In this document: positions 14,441 to 26,839 of the stretch, piece after piece
Layout of the letters: each line of letters opens with the position of its first letter
Numbering within the stretch: position 1 is the first letter of the stretch
Assembly (NCBI GenBank): GCA_964030475.1
Contig: CAXIPT010000004.1
Coordinates: 1,293,106-1,357,105, forward strand
DNA length: 64,000 bases
Source: Tethya wilhelma
Lineage: Eukaryota > Porifera > Demospongiae > Tethyida > Tethyidae
Reading direction: 5' to 3'
Made by a program: the position numbers and the translations under genes
The notes under the pieces: model-generated
The model's database searches: none
The model's input: the letters and a program-made list of their open reading frames with translations, nothing else
Told to the model about the DNA's origin: nothing

Positions 14441-17400
14441 TTTTACTATTTAAAATAATAGACAATATCTTTGTGTTGTCATTTGGAAAAAATATGGCAC
14501 GATTTGCAGCAAAGATGTTGGCATATAAGATCAAGGCATTTAAAGTTCCTTCAGCTACCACAAAGTTGACTTTTAGAATAAAAGCAATCAGTGCTATACC
14601 AGCTAGAGCAAAAGCAATGAACAGTGCAAACCAGTTATTAGAACATGGTCTACAACGTGAACTACCAAGAGAGAGACTGAGACCATTCTCACAAGATCCA
14701 CAGAGTTTTCCTGAGCGATTGAACATGCACAATTTATTGGCACCATTCTCAATATTCAAATTGACTGATACATTTTCAGTTGGTGGATGGCAGTAGTCAA
14801 AAGGACAGTATGTGTGAAGAATGTAGCCCTGGTGATCTGTGTCATTCTTTGACAGATAAGTAAACCAGACATTGTCTTTTCTTTGAACTGTTTCTGACTC
14901 AATTGAACAGTTGGAAATGTACTCAGGATAAATTATAGGGTCACATTCACAATGTAAACCATTGTCTTTAAATCCGATTGGACATGGTGCAATATTCACA
15001 GTGAGATTTGTTATGGATATTCCAGCATCTTTACAAGGGCCTTCAGCATAGAGATGAAGCTCCTCAGTGTTGTGAGGAGAGAGAATACTGTATACCAAAT
15101 CAGTACAACTACCATCTCCATTAGTGTCTTGAATAGATTGTCCCTCACCAAGTTCTGCTTCTACTGATACGTATGCATGTATAGTAGGCACACCAGTAGT
15201 ACTGATTGCTATTGAATTGTTGATTTGGTCAACTGCAACAAGTGACACTGTAAATGTTTGTCCTTTTCTAACATACTTTGGCTGAGGATGGTAACTGCAG
15301 TCTGGTTGGTTGTCTTTACAGAAACAGACTCGAACTGGATCAGATGATATCGTTAGATTTGAGTCAAAATCTTGCACTTTTAGATTTGTGATGTTGAGAA
15401 TGTAGGAAATGCTGCTTATTGAAGGACTAGTAAGCACATAGGTTTGAAGTGTTTCAGCGATAGGACTTATTCCACATCTGTCCAGTAAACCACCATAGAG
15501 TGCATCTCCTATTTTTGTTGCTAAATTGCCAGTGAAATATGTATTGCAATAATTGATGTCTAAATCTGATATATTTTTGGAATGAATTAGTAGTTGGAAA
15601 CTATCAATAAAATTATATGGTAAGAGTTCTTGAATAAAGCATTCATTGTGGATTGTGCTATGTATACTACTACTGAATGGTGTTGCATAACAAGTTATAG
15701 ATGCTGTATTATCAGCCACATACACAGCTCCTCCATAACTAGCTGTATTGTTAATAAAATGTAATGATATCCATTCTGTTGAGTTTGAAATGCAAAAAGA
15801 ATCATCCAAACATTCTACCTTCTGTTTTAGCAAATAGATTTTAGCACTTCCCTCTAAACTCATTCCACCTCCGATCTTAGCATAATTACCCGTAATATAA
15901 GTTTGAGATCCATTGTTTAGTTTCATTGTTGAACTGACAGCATAAATCCCTCCACCACTGACATTTGCACTATTTTCTATAATTGTAATTTGTTTATAAA
16001 AGTTCAGTTCACTCTGGTAGGCATAGATGCCACCACCAGACTCTGATGCCGTGTTATGAGATACTGTAATTTTTCCATAAATGTAAAGTTTACTTTCTAT
16101 AGCTGCAATGGCTCCACCCCGCATAGCTTTGTTGTACATGAGGTTTATTCTATCCAATAGGAATATGGTACTTTGAAAAGCATTTATAGCTCCTCCTTCT
16201 TCATTCATATTAGAGTTCAAAATGTTTGTATACCCTGTAAACGTTGCATTGCAAGAGTGAAGGACTACAGATCCAACGTTGTTTAAGAATGTGGTATCAC
16301 CCAAAAATCGTAATGTACTTTGAATGGCATATATCGTGCCTTGGCTAAGGATCATGTTATTTTTCATAATGAGCAAGTTGTTACCGTCAAATGCTATGAA
16401 AACAAAGCAAAATACTGAGCCTTTGTTTGCATTGTTATTACTGAAACTACAGTTAACAATTGACACATTTGAAAGTAGGGTCTTAGCATTCGAAGAATAC
16501 ACAGCACCACCTTTTCCACCATCACCTGTTACAGTATTGCTATTGAGTCTGCTATTGACAACTGCAAGACTTGAGCCTGAGGTGTACACTGCTCCACCAC
16601 CTGATCCATCCAGATCTCCAATCACAGTATTGTTGTTGAGTGTACTATAGAGTATGGTAATATTTGTGCTAAAGTAAACATGGACTGCACCACCACTTCC
16701 AGACCTAGTTACAGTGTTGTTATTAAGTGTACTATTGAGTAATGTGATGTTTGGACTTGAATGAAAATACATTGCTCCACCTTGCCCACCCAACAAATAT
16801 CCGCTCGCAATGTTATTGTTGAGTGTAGTATTGACTATGGTTATATTTGGACTTAGGTATGCATTTACTGCTCCACCACACCCATAGTGAATGACAGCCA
16901 CAGTGTTGCTATTGAGTATACTGTTTACTATAGTGATATTTGGACTTTTAGTAGCACATACTGCACCACCTCCTCCTTCCTGGCCTTTAGTGGCAGTATT
17001 GTGGTTGAATGTACTATTGACTATAGTAATATTGTAACTTGAGACAGCATACACTGCTCCACCAATTCCACCCTGATTTCCACTCACATTGTTGTTGTTG
17101 AGTGTACAATTGACAAAAGTGATATATGGATTAAGTTGAGCAAACACTGCTCCACCAGATCCGAATATATTTCCATTCACATTGTTATTGTTGAGTGTAG
17201 TATTTACTATAGTGATGCCTAGGCAACGCCAAGCATGCACTGCTCCACCTCCTGCAGTAGTTACATCTCCTGTCACAGTATTGCTGCTAAGTGTACTATT
17301 GACTATAGTGATACTCGGACTTGAGTAAGCAGCTACTGCTCCACCGTATCCTGCCTGATCTTCAGTCACAGAGTTGCTGTTCAGTGTGCTATTAACTATA

Positions 17401-18302
17401 GTGATAATAGGACTTGAGTAAGCATACACAGCTCCACCAAATCCATGAAAATCTCCAGTTGCAGTGTTGTTGTTGAGTATACTATTGATTATAGTGATAT
17501 TTGGACTGGAGTAAGCAGCCAATGCTCCACCAGCACCTTTACCATCTCCAGCAACATTGTTATTGTTTAGAATACTATTGAATATTGTGATATTAGGACT
17601 GTAAACAAGATACACTGCTCCGCCATATCCATTCTGCCCTTCACTAGCAGTGTAACAATTATTTTTGAGAGTACTATTAATTATAATAATATTAGGACTT
17701 GAATAAGCAAATAATGCTCCACCGCCAACCTGATCTTCAGTGTTGTTTTGAAATTTACTATTTGAAAAGATAGTACTCTGTGTACAGTTGAAAAGACTAA
17801 CTGCTCCATGTAGAAAAAAAGTAAAAGTGCTTTCTGCAATAGTAGCAGTCAACACATTAACAAGATTCAGTCCTGTTCCATTATATCCCTGACCATCAAG
17901 TCTACAATTGACCATTGTAAACTCTCTAATCCTTTTGGCTTCATTATTCACACACCCAAGAAGTGCTAATCTTCTTATGCCAACAACATTGATAAACTTG
18001 AAATCAAACCTAGCAGACTGATAGCAAGTGATTGAAGTATCACTATGAGAGGTTGTGTTAGAGAAAATAGACAAAAATGAGATGTTTTGGATAGCTAACT
18101 CTAAATCAAGGCTGTGGTTCCCAGGTAGAAGGATAAAAGTGGTGTTGGAGGCAAAGTAGTTGCTGGATTTGTTAGCATACTGGGAAAGAGTGAAGCAAGG
18201 CACATCTTCGTCAGGACATGGGGTGTTTGATGATGGTGTCACATAGTAGGTCTCAGCAGATGTGAGCACCAACAAAGCAAAAAATGAAATCGCTCTACTC
18301 AT
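14373..18302 (-). CDS. Beta-helix receptor paralogue truncated by a transposon
   Basis: 1309 residues; same signal peptide (MSRAISFFALLVLTSA), about fifteen repeats of the type SPNITIVNSTLNNNTVTGDGGGGAVY, divergent helix turns, and Cys-rich stalk (CSYHPQP, CGSCENG) as the gene at 7006-12726. After the first one or two membrane segments (NNWFALFIAFALAG, NALILYANIFAANRAIFF) homology stops at NTKILS. The last ~21 residues, including GMGSAAKKYWNKACLNFGT, and the TGA stop are read from the inverted end of the foldback element. The remaining six to eight membrane segments and the cytoplasmic tail are absent, and the DNA beyond the element is spacer, so a deletion accompanied or followed the insertion. 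It may still make a membrane-anchored ectodomain without signalling parts, or be a young pseudogene. The reading frame up to the break is clean. Confidence 0.8.
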   Translation of the reverse strand: MSRAISFFALLVLTSAETYYVTPSSNTPCPDEDVPCFTLSQYANKSSNYFASNTTFILLPGNHSLDLELAIQNISFLSIFSNTTSHSDTSITCYQSARFDFKFINVVGIRRLALLGCVNNEAKRIREFTMVNCRLDGQGYNGTGLNLVNVLTATIAESTFTFFLHGAVSLFNCTQSTIFSNSKFQNNTEDQVGGGALFAYSSPNIIIINSTLKNNCYTASEGQNGYGGAVYLVYSPNITIFNSILNNNNVAGDGKGAGGALAAYSSPNITIINSILNNNTATGDFHGFGGAVYAYSSPIITIVNSTLNSNSVTEDQAGYGGAVAAYSSPSITIVNSTLSSNTVTGDVTTAGGGAVHAWRCLGITIVNTTLNNNNVNGNIFGSGGAVFAQLNPYITFVNCTLNNNNVSGNQGGIGGAVYAVSSYNITIVNSTFNHNTATKGQEGGGGAVCATKSPNITIVNSILNSNTVAVIHYGCGGAVNAYLSPNITIVNTTLNNNIASGYLLGGQGGAMYFHSSPNITLLNSTLNNNTVTRSGSGGAVHVYFSTNITILYSTLNNNTVIGDLDGSGGGAVYTSGSSLAVVNSRLNSNTVTGDGGKGGAVYSSNAKTLLSNVSIVNCSFSNNNANKGSVFCFVFIAFDGNNLLIMKNNMILSQGTIYAIQSTLRFLGDTTFLNNVGSVVLHSCNATFTGYTNILNSNMNEEGGAINAFQSTIFLLDRINLMYNKAMRGGAIAAIESKLYIYGKITVSHNTASESGGGIYAYQSELNFYKQITIIENSANVSGGGIYAVSSTMKLNNGSQTYITGNYAKIGGGMSLEGSAKIYLLKQKVECLDDSFCISNSTEWISLHFINNTASYGGAVYVADNTASITCYATPFSSSIHSTIHNECFIQELLPYNFIDSFQLLIHSKNISDLDINYCNTYFTGNLATKIGDALYGGLLDRCGISPIAETLQTYVLTSPSISSISYILNITNLKVQDFDSNLTISSDPVRVCFCKDNQPDCSYHPQPKYVRKGQTFTVSLVAVDQINNSIAISTTGVPTIHAYVSVEAELGEGQSIQDTNGDGSCTDLVYSILSPHNTEELHLYAEGPCKDAGISITNLTVNIAPCPIGFKDNGLHCECDPIIYPEYISNCSIESETVQRKDNVWFTYLSKNDTDHQGYILHTYCPFDYCHPPTENVSVNLNIENGANKLCMFNRSGKLCGSCENGLSLSLGSSRCRPCSNNWFALFIAFALAGIALIAFILKVNFVVAEGTLNALILYANIFAANRAIFFPNDNTKILSIILNSKKSVGMGSAAKKYWNKACLNFGT

Positions 18303-20720
18303 TTAACCTTTTTTCGATGATACACAGTATCAGATATAGAATACGACACTCGATGATCCACCTTGCTAATTCAGCTAGTGCTTCTATATTTTTAATTCTG
18401 TAGGTACAGTGTGAATCTGTAATAATGTGTGTAAAATTGACATCATGCAAAAAGTCGGGCTTAACTTAATTGACTTTACAATATGGATGTTTGCAACCCC
18501 CCAAAAAATACCCTGCATGTAATGAGTTGAATTTTACTTAGTTGTTTATAAGTCTCACATAATCATGTAGGGGTCATTATGCATGTCCATAATTATTGTT
18601 GTTATTATTATGTTTATAATGATACACTGATCAAAGTTTGAAGATTTCTTTTGTGGATGCATGCATGGATCGCAAAATTTAAAGAAACTATCTCATTATA
18701 AGCACTAGTTTGTTACCAAAAATAAAATGCATGATGTTAGAGCATTTTTGTTGACAAACATGCAATGCATGTACGCGTACAAGAAGCTAGTATTCGGATG
18801 TGGTATATCCAGATCGCGCTAGAAACAAAACAAAAAATGTCACAAAAGGTCACAGAATGTCATAAAATGTCACACATTTTATTTTTAGTAACAAAACAGT
18901 GCTTATAATATTATTCAATTATGGTAACACTGTTCTTTTGAATTTTGTGAAGTTTCCCAACGTGAATTTTGACACATGCAATAATAATTAATAACTATAC
19001 CATTGTTATACGTACATTTAACTAGCTTTTTTTGGTATACATTAAAGTTTGATCCCACCTTTCTAGTGTGTCTTTCTTCCTTTTTAATCTGGCTGCAATC
19101 TCTGACTGTTATAGAATCCCATGAATAGCTTGTTGAAATCTCAATTGAAACAATGAAGTATGAATTTGTCAACTTAGGTTGAAGTTTTATATAGTGAATA
19201 CCAAAATGACTATGAGAGGAAATTATTACATTGTGTTTACATAAAAAAATCATTGAAAAAAATCATTTTCATGTCATTCATTTTTAATTACAATTCCAAT
19301 TATGTCTCTCCCACATGCAAGTTTTGTGTAGCTAAAAATTCCTCTGTCACCACCACTCCACATGACTTACTTGTACAATAATTTGTGCATACAATGTCAT
19401 GTGTAATGTTTACTCTGTGGAATTAATTTTTTAAATTACTTACTTGTCACCACTATGCATTATGTGACACACATTCAATCTTAACTAATATTATTATGTG
19501 GTATACATATTGACACCTTTCTAGTGTCCATCCATGGGTCTCTTTCTTAATAATCTCTGAGAAAATAGTTATTGTTACATTATAATAAGTTCACTTTAGA
19601 ATAGTATTTTGTATACGTATACAGTCCCTTATGTAGCTATATGGGAGGAAGTACAATGTCACTTTTCTTGTCAACTTTACTTAGTACAATAATTATGATT
19701 CTGAGATGTTCCTCCTACAGCTAGGTTTCTGTGTCTCTCCCACAGATTTTGTGTACAACATTTTACTCACTCATTTCCTCTCAAAATTTTCCTCACTCTG
19801 CAACCCACACAAGTGTAATCTGATCTATAGTGTTACTATTTGTATATAATTTTATACAAGGCAGGAAATTTTTGTAGGAGAAACTTTCCTCATTCTTTGT
19901 CCTACGCAACTATGAATATGAACATTGAGTTTTCATGTTGACTATAATTATGTAATATTCCAATGTCTCAAAGGACATCTCCCACAAGTTGTTTTTGTAG
20001 CTAAAGTGTTTCCTCACTCCACCAGCTAGTGCATGTAATTTGAGCTACATTAACACACCCACACACGTACACTACAACTGTGTTCACATGTCTGTTTATT
20101 ATAATTAGTTCGTGATGTGCATGTATGTGTGTGTGTGTGTGTGTGTGTGTCTGTGTCTATGTGTGAATGTGTGTGTTTATAACATAATACTATGGTGTAT
20201 TTAGCCACATATTGCTCAGCTTTAGCTGTTTGAGCATGCATGCATGACATTATTGAAAATGAATTAATAAGTTAGAACACAAAGATATCGTTCTGAAGTA
20301 TGTCATACTCCGGTATGATCAATAATACAATTTACTTTATAGCTACCAAGCATTTACAAATACTTAATATTCTTTAGACCAAGTTAAAATATTTCTAGCA
20401 AAACAAAAATACAAGCTAAAATTTTATATGATCGCTTTAATTGTCCTTGTACATGTGTGGGTGACTCCAGGGTTGGTGTGTGATTTGTAAAGAGATCATG
20501 CATATAATGCATAACATAGCCATAACAGTCACTGTGGATTTGCTTCTTTATTCCATCCATTTTATCTGTGCTGATCGAATAATGCTAAATTAATCCTTGT
20601 TAGTAAATATTATTATTGCTTGTAGTCCCATAGCTATATAATAATTATGTTCTGTGTACAATTTCAGACAATTGGGTGATACATAATGCGAGAGCTTATT
20701 TATGTGAATGTTTATTGATC
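18303..20720. other. Spacer between beta-helix genes (duplicated unit)
   Basis: No gene seen. Contains an inverted-repeat element (18712-18892), the repeated spacer block (about 19270-20050, homologous to 13500-14110 and 5700-6130), and a (GT)n tract at about 20118-20160 at the same relative position as the (GT)n at 6220-6310. Confidence 0.65.
18712..18892. mobile_element. MITE-like element, TIR GTTACYAAAAATAAAATG
   Basis: Left end GTTACCAAAAATAAAATGC, right end CATTTTATTTTTAGTAAC. A second copy lies at 55273-55455 in an intron of the SRCR receptor gene. Both share the inner motif GTCACAAAAGGTCACA or its complement. Confidence 0.75.
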
Positions 20721-23700
20721 TTACGGCAGTAAAGGAGTGTACTCATCATCATACTCTGACTGATCACCTTCTTCCTGGGAAGGATTAGTAGAGTATTGAT
20801 GTTCAGATGTCCAGGTGGGCAATTCAATTTCAGTAGGCAGGTTCTCATTGACTTTAAAGAGATGAGTGTGAGGTGGAGGGTTCATTTCAGTTAGAGATGA
20901 GTAGCCTACTGCCTTGTCTAATAAATTTTGATCTTTGTTTTGATAGAGCTGTTCCTGGTTAGGTCTGTCAGGAGACACTTCTTGTTGATAGCTAAGTTTG
21001 CTTTTCTTGAGACTGTACAGTGCAGGTTCGTCCTGATTGATCTCATCTTGTGGGATGGCTGTTAGAGTTGGTGATTCTAGGTCGACTAGTGTGTCTGAAG
21101 TGTTTGTGGTAATTGTGGTTGGAGAGTGCTCCTCATTTGGGATTTTAGAATCTTTGCCATTATTACCGTTTAATTTTGTCTCAGTAAGCAACACTAGGAC
21201 TGATTCACTAGTACTATGATGATCTTCCTCTAAAGTATCCAAGGGCTCTGGTAAGGCATTGACTTCAGTCTCATGGTCTGCAATTGATTCGGTATTGATA
21301 TTACTTGGATAAGACAATATATGATTGTCAGTAAGGATTTCTCTGTTCACTCCAAAAATCTTGCTTAATCTATGCTTTGTCTTTTCAAATATCTCATTCA
21401 GAATAAAGGTTTTTACATGGTGTACAAGAATAGCTAGAAATGTAGCAAAGGCAATGCCAGTTGAAATGTAAGCAACTACTGACTGGTTCTTAGCTTCATT
21501 GATAAACAAGGTGGCAACTGTCAGAGCAATGAGGTTCAAGAGAGAAATGATGTCAAGCACATTGTTGCGGTTCTTTTTGTGTATAAAGGTACGTTTCCAT
21601 GGCATTATAAAGATTTGAAATGTAAGAACACAAGTGATCACTATAGCTATGCTGAGAAGATTGACTCGAGGATCTCCAAGAACATTCACAGCTGATACAA
21701 GATACAAGACAATACGAACTAAGAATAGCAGTCCAATCCAATAACGATGGTCTTTGTTGTAAGGATTGTGATAAGCATCAATGAAAGCAATGAATTTACC
21801 ATTGCTAATGATCCATCTTAGTGGCCCTCTGTTTGGACAATATACAAGCCACTGCCAAGCAAAGACTATGAGTGTGAATGCTGAGCCAACTATGAGAATG
21901 AGAAGAGCTGTAATGAAGAGAGGGACATGCTTTGGACTGAGGTATGGGATGTTAGCATCAACCAGCCAGACCACTTCATAAACTTCATTTGAGCCATCAG
22001 CATACTTAAGTCTAGTAAATTGTAATGCAGCAATGATTGTTCGAAGTAGCTTTGTATAGGAGAGTAGAATTAGAGTAGCCAGTGTTGCTATTGGATTCTT
22101 TCCAACAAATAACCTAGCAAATTTTGTAGAATGGTCACTGATAATGATAATAGCAACAACCAGAGAAATAACATAGAGTGGAAATGCTAGTTGTAACCAG
22201 GTTTTAACATAGCTATCCATTCCATCAAATAAGCAGGTCTCAAATCCAAAGTCTAGATTGATCCATGCTATGAAGACAGACAATATCTTGGTTTGATCTC
22301 GTGGAAAGAAAATAGCACGATTTGCAGCAAAGATGTTTGCATATAAGATCAAAACATTGAAAGTTCCTTCTGCTACTACAAAGTTCACTTTAAGAATGAA
22401 AGCAATCAGTGCTACTCCAGCTAGAGCAAAGACAATGAACAGTGCAAGCCAGTTGTTAGAACATGGCCTGCAACGTGAACTACCAAGAGAGAGACTGAGA
22501 CCATCCTCACAAGATCCACAAAGCTTTCCTGAGCGATTAAACATACAAAGTTCATTAGCACCATTTTCAATGTTTAAATTGACTAATACTTTTTCAGCTG
22601 TTGGGTGGCAGTAGTCAAAGGGACAGTGTTTGTGTAGTACATAGCCTTGATGATCAGTGTCATTCAGATATGCAAACCAAACATTGTCTTTTCTTTGGAC
22701 CGTTTCTGTGTCAATGGAACAGTTTAAAGTGTACTCAGGATAGATTATGGGGTCACATTCACAATGTAAACTATTGTCTTTGAATCCTATCGGACATGGT
22801 TTAATAATCACGGTGAGATTTGCTATGGATATTCCAGCATCTTTACATGGACCATCAGCATAGAGATGGAGTTCCTCAGTGTTGTGAGGAGAGAGAATAC
22901 TGTACACTAAATTAGTACATCTACCATCTCCATTATATAGCCTCTTGAATAGATTGTCCCTCACCAAGTTCTGCTTCTACTGATACATATGCATTTATTT
23001 TAGGCACACCAGTAGTACTGTTAGCTAGAGAGTTGTTGATATGGTCAACTGCAACAAGTGACACTGTAAATGTTTGTCCTTTTCTAACATACTTTGGCTG
23101 AGGATGGTAACTGCAGTCTGGTAGGTTGCTTTTACAGAAACAGACACGAACTGGATCAGATGATATTGATGTGTTTGAGTCAAAATCCTTCACTATAAGG
23201 TTAGTGATGTTGAGAATGTAGGAAATGCTGCTTATTGGAGGACTAGTAAGAATATAGGTTTGAATTATTTCAGCAATAGGACTCACTCCACATCTGTCCA
23301 ATAGACCACCATAAAATACATCTCCTGCAATTCTTGCTGAATTCTCAATGATGTATGTGTTGCGATAATTAAACTCAATGCTATATAGATCCCTTGATAA
23401 TAGAAATACCAAACCATCATAAGCATTTAATGGTAACAGTTCTTGTATAAAGCATTCATTATAGATTGTTGTCTTGCTATTGAATGGTGTGGCATAGCAA
23501 GTAGTAGAAGCTGTGTCATCAGCCACGTAAATAGCTCCTCCATAATCAGCTGTATTGTTAATAAAATTTAATGATATCCATTCCGTTGAGTTTGAAATGC
23601 AATAACTTGTTAATAAAGAATCATCAGGACATTCTGCCTTCTGTTTTAGCAAATAGATTTTGGCACTTCCCTCTAAACTTATTCCACCTCCTTTCTGAGC

Positions 23701-25186
23701 ATAATTACCAACAATGTAAGTTTTAGATCCATTATTCAATCTTATTGTTGAACTGATTGCATAAATGCCTCCACCATTAATATCTGCAGTATTTTCTGTA
23801 ATTGTGACATGTTCATTAAAGTTAAGTTCACTCTGATAAGCATAAATGCCACCACCAGACTCTGAAGCTATATTGTTAGATGCTGTCATGTCACCAAACA
23901 TTTGAAGTTTGCTTTCTGTGACTGTGATAGCCCCACCTCTTATAGCCCTGTTGTACACGAGTTTGACTTTACCCATGAAAATTATCTCACTTAGAAAAAT
24001 ACTCAGTGCTCCTCCTTCTCCTGCATTTGTGTTTTCAATGTGACTATACCCAGAAAATATCACATAGCTGGAATAAAATAGCATTGATCCATTGTTGTTT
24101 GAAAGTGTCGTATTTCCAGAAAAATGTATTTTGCTCTGTACAGCATATACTACACCTTGGCTAGCAATGTTACTTTTCATTACAAGAAAACCACTGCTGT
24201 TGAATACAGTGGAAACAAGATGAAAAACTGCACCAACTCCAGTGGCAATGTTGTTGTTGAGAGTACTGTTGATAATGGTAATATATTGAGATGAGTAGGT
24301 GAGTACGGCTCCACCATATCCACCCTTGACTCCAGCTGCACTGTTGTTGTTGAGTGTACAATTGACTATAGTAATCTGTGGACTTTTGTAAGCAACAATC
24401 GCTCCACCATATGCAAACTGATCTCCAGTTACTGTGTTGCTTTGGAATGTAGTATTCACTATAGTGATGTTACGACTGTAGAGAACAGCTATATACTGCT
24501 CCACCATATCCAAATGGATCTCCATTCACAATATTTTTGATGAATGTACTATTGACTATTAAAATGTTAGGACTCATGTAAGCATACAGTGCTCCTCCTA
24601 GTGTAGTATTACCACTTGCAGTATTATTATAAAAAATGCAATTTGAAATACTCGTTCCAAGTCTGCTCGATGCGTAAAATATTATCCCACTATTATGAAT
24701 AGTTGATAAGAAAGAGCTTCCTGCAATGTTAACAGTAGATACCGTATTAATTCCTAGCCCATATCCATCATGTCCCTGGCCATCAAAAGTGCAATGTTTG
24801 ACTATGAGCACTTCAACTCCTACTATACGATTATTCACGCACCCAAAGAATGCTAATCCTTTCATACTAACATGACTGATAGAAGCAAAAGTCAATTTAG
24901 CAAACTGATTGTAGCAGTTAATGGAGGTAATGTTTGACTGGTGAGTTGTGATGGACAAAAATAGTATGTCTTGTATAAATAGCTCTGAATCAAGGCTGTG
25001 GTTCCCAGGTAGAAGGATAAGAGTGGTGTTGGAGGCGAAGTAGTCACTCAATTTGACATACTGAGAGAGAGTGAAGCAAGGCACACCTTCTTCAGGACAT
25101 GGGCTGTTTGATGATGGTGTGACATAGTAGGTCTCAGCAGATGTGAGCACCAACAATGACAATAGTAAAATGATGTTGATAGCCAT
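20721..25186 (-). pseudogene. Beta-helix receptor paralogue with two frameshifts
   Basis: Third full-length-type member of the cluster. It has a signal peptide (MAINIILLLSLLVLTSA; this Met at 25186 is preferred over one 12 codons upstream because it matches the other members), only about six N-terminal helix repeats, divergent turns (SGGGIYAYQSELNF), Cys-rich stalk, eight to ten membrane segments and a tail ending QSEYDDEYTPLLP. Two indels break the frame. One extra base lies near 24488 (the coding strand reads GGAGCAGTATATAGCTG). Four extra bases lie near 22936-22944 (CAAGAGGCTATATAATGG, where the paralogues have CAAGAGACTAATGG). Both sit at TATA-type sequence. A conserved stalk Cys has also become Arg (NYRNTY for NYCNTY). 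Sequencing error cannot be excluded. Except for the breaks the frame is open for about 1500 codons, so inactivation is recent or the indels are polymorphic. Confidence 0.8.
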
Positions 25187-26839
25187 TGGACTTTTAAGAT
25201 TACAGTGTACAATTCTGATCAATCAAACAAATTTATGCCGATCACTCTTGACTGTCTGGTAAAGTATAGAAGTATATAATTATACTGGCTGAGCCTGACA
25301 CAGCCATGCACCTATAGATAAAATTATTAAGATAATTTAGCTACCCAGGAAAATTTGTGCAACTGTAAATTGCATGTCAATTATTTATAGTGAAAAATCA
25401 GTAACTACCAATCAATTCATGCACCTTACATGCAAATGCACATTAAAAGTAAAATAAAAAGTTGTTACAGTACAAGCATCCACATTAATTCAAAAATGAA
25501 TTGACAACCATTAAGTGTTCTGCTGACATTATGCATGTTGACTGCTTGTTATTACATAAATTTTACAACAAAAATATAGTAATCAAGTATCGATTATCTA
25601 CCAACCTGCACTATAAATCATTTACTTACCTTGTATTGAAGATCACAACTTTTTTTTTGTCTTAATTGGCCTTAAATCAGGATTTCTGACTCAATTCATC
25701 AAATAGAATTATTATAGATTAAATTTTGATTTGCTGAGGTCTTAGAATAGCTTTCAAATTGTCTATTCTATTATGTAGCTGCAATTTTTAGCCATTAAAA
25801 TTCAATGGCTTACTTTTCGGTTTTTAAAACAATGTTTGCTAAGTATTATCACTTCAGCATTAATTTTTCAGCATGATCTATTTTTCCATAGTACTAGATA
25901 ACGTAAATTTAAAGTTATAAGTAGTGGTTCACCCTCTCTATCTATTAGTCATGCACAGTTTATTCCAATGTCTCTCCTACAGTCTGGGGTTAATTTTGTA
26001 TTTATAACTAATTGTTTTGTGTACTAGTTATTACCATTGTTATCAGCTAGTAATTAAGTGATTTATGTTAATTCTCTTATAGCCCATTAGTTACACACTT
26101 GCCTAACTGAGTGCATCAATCTTAATTGCATTAAGATGTCAACTAAAACAACTACATGTAGGTAAGTTACTTAACATGAATCAAAAGTTGTAAGTGGTAG
26201 CTAGTTCACCTTGTCTGTCGACCTGCTTGTCATGCACAGTTAATTCACTCCAACAAGTATGTCCCACAGTACGTCAGGTACCATTCATGCACTTTTATAA
26301 TTCATCCTAAAATTAAAGTAATGTTAAAATGTTTCAAATCTTCAATTATTCAGGGATTCTATATAATTATAACTTACAACTCTTTACCAATCACACTAGT
26401 ACAATTCTTTCAGTTTCATCCCTAATTGACATGTACTCAAAGAAGATAAGAAACACATACCTCCTTGCATGGCCACTATATACCTGTAACTACCTGTATC
26501 TTGTAGATTTTCAGAATGCAGCTCTAGCTCTGATGGCTTTCAGTTGACACTTGCACCTCTACCAAAGGAGGCTCTATACCTCAGTAATGTCTTGAAATGC
26601 TGTATAGAAGCATCACCATGGCACCATCATATCTTCTTTGTCCTGTCATCTCCACGTAGCTTGAATTTTGCAAGATAATTTAAAGAGGCTCTGAAGCTCG
26701 GTAAGAAACACTGCACTGGTCTTCTTCATTCAAGTTCTTCATTAATGGTCTCATTTTTTATGCTAACGTTATCAAGATAAATCAAATCGCTTTCTTTCCG
26801 TTTCAATCTCCGAATTTCTTTACCGTTTTTGTAGCATAG
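25187..26839. other. Spacer between opposed receptor family members
   Basis: AT-rich, no convincing gene. A duplicated phrase (GTGGTTCACCCTCTCTATCT at 25924 and a similar one near 26200, both followed by CATGCACAGTT...) shows a partial local tandem duplication. An upstream exon for the gene at 26840 may lie here but I cannot define one; a possible donor (GCTCGGTAAGAA) occurs near 26698. Confidence 0.45.
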
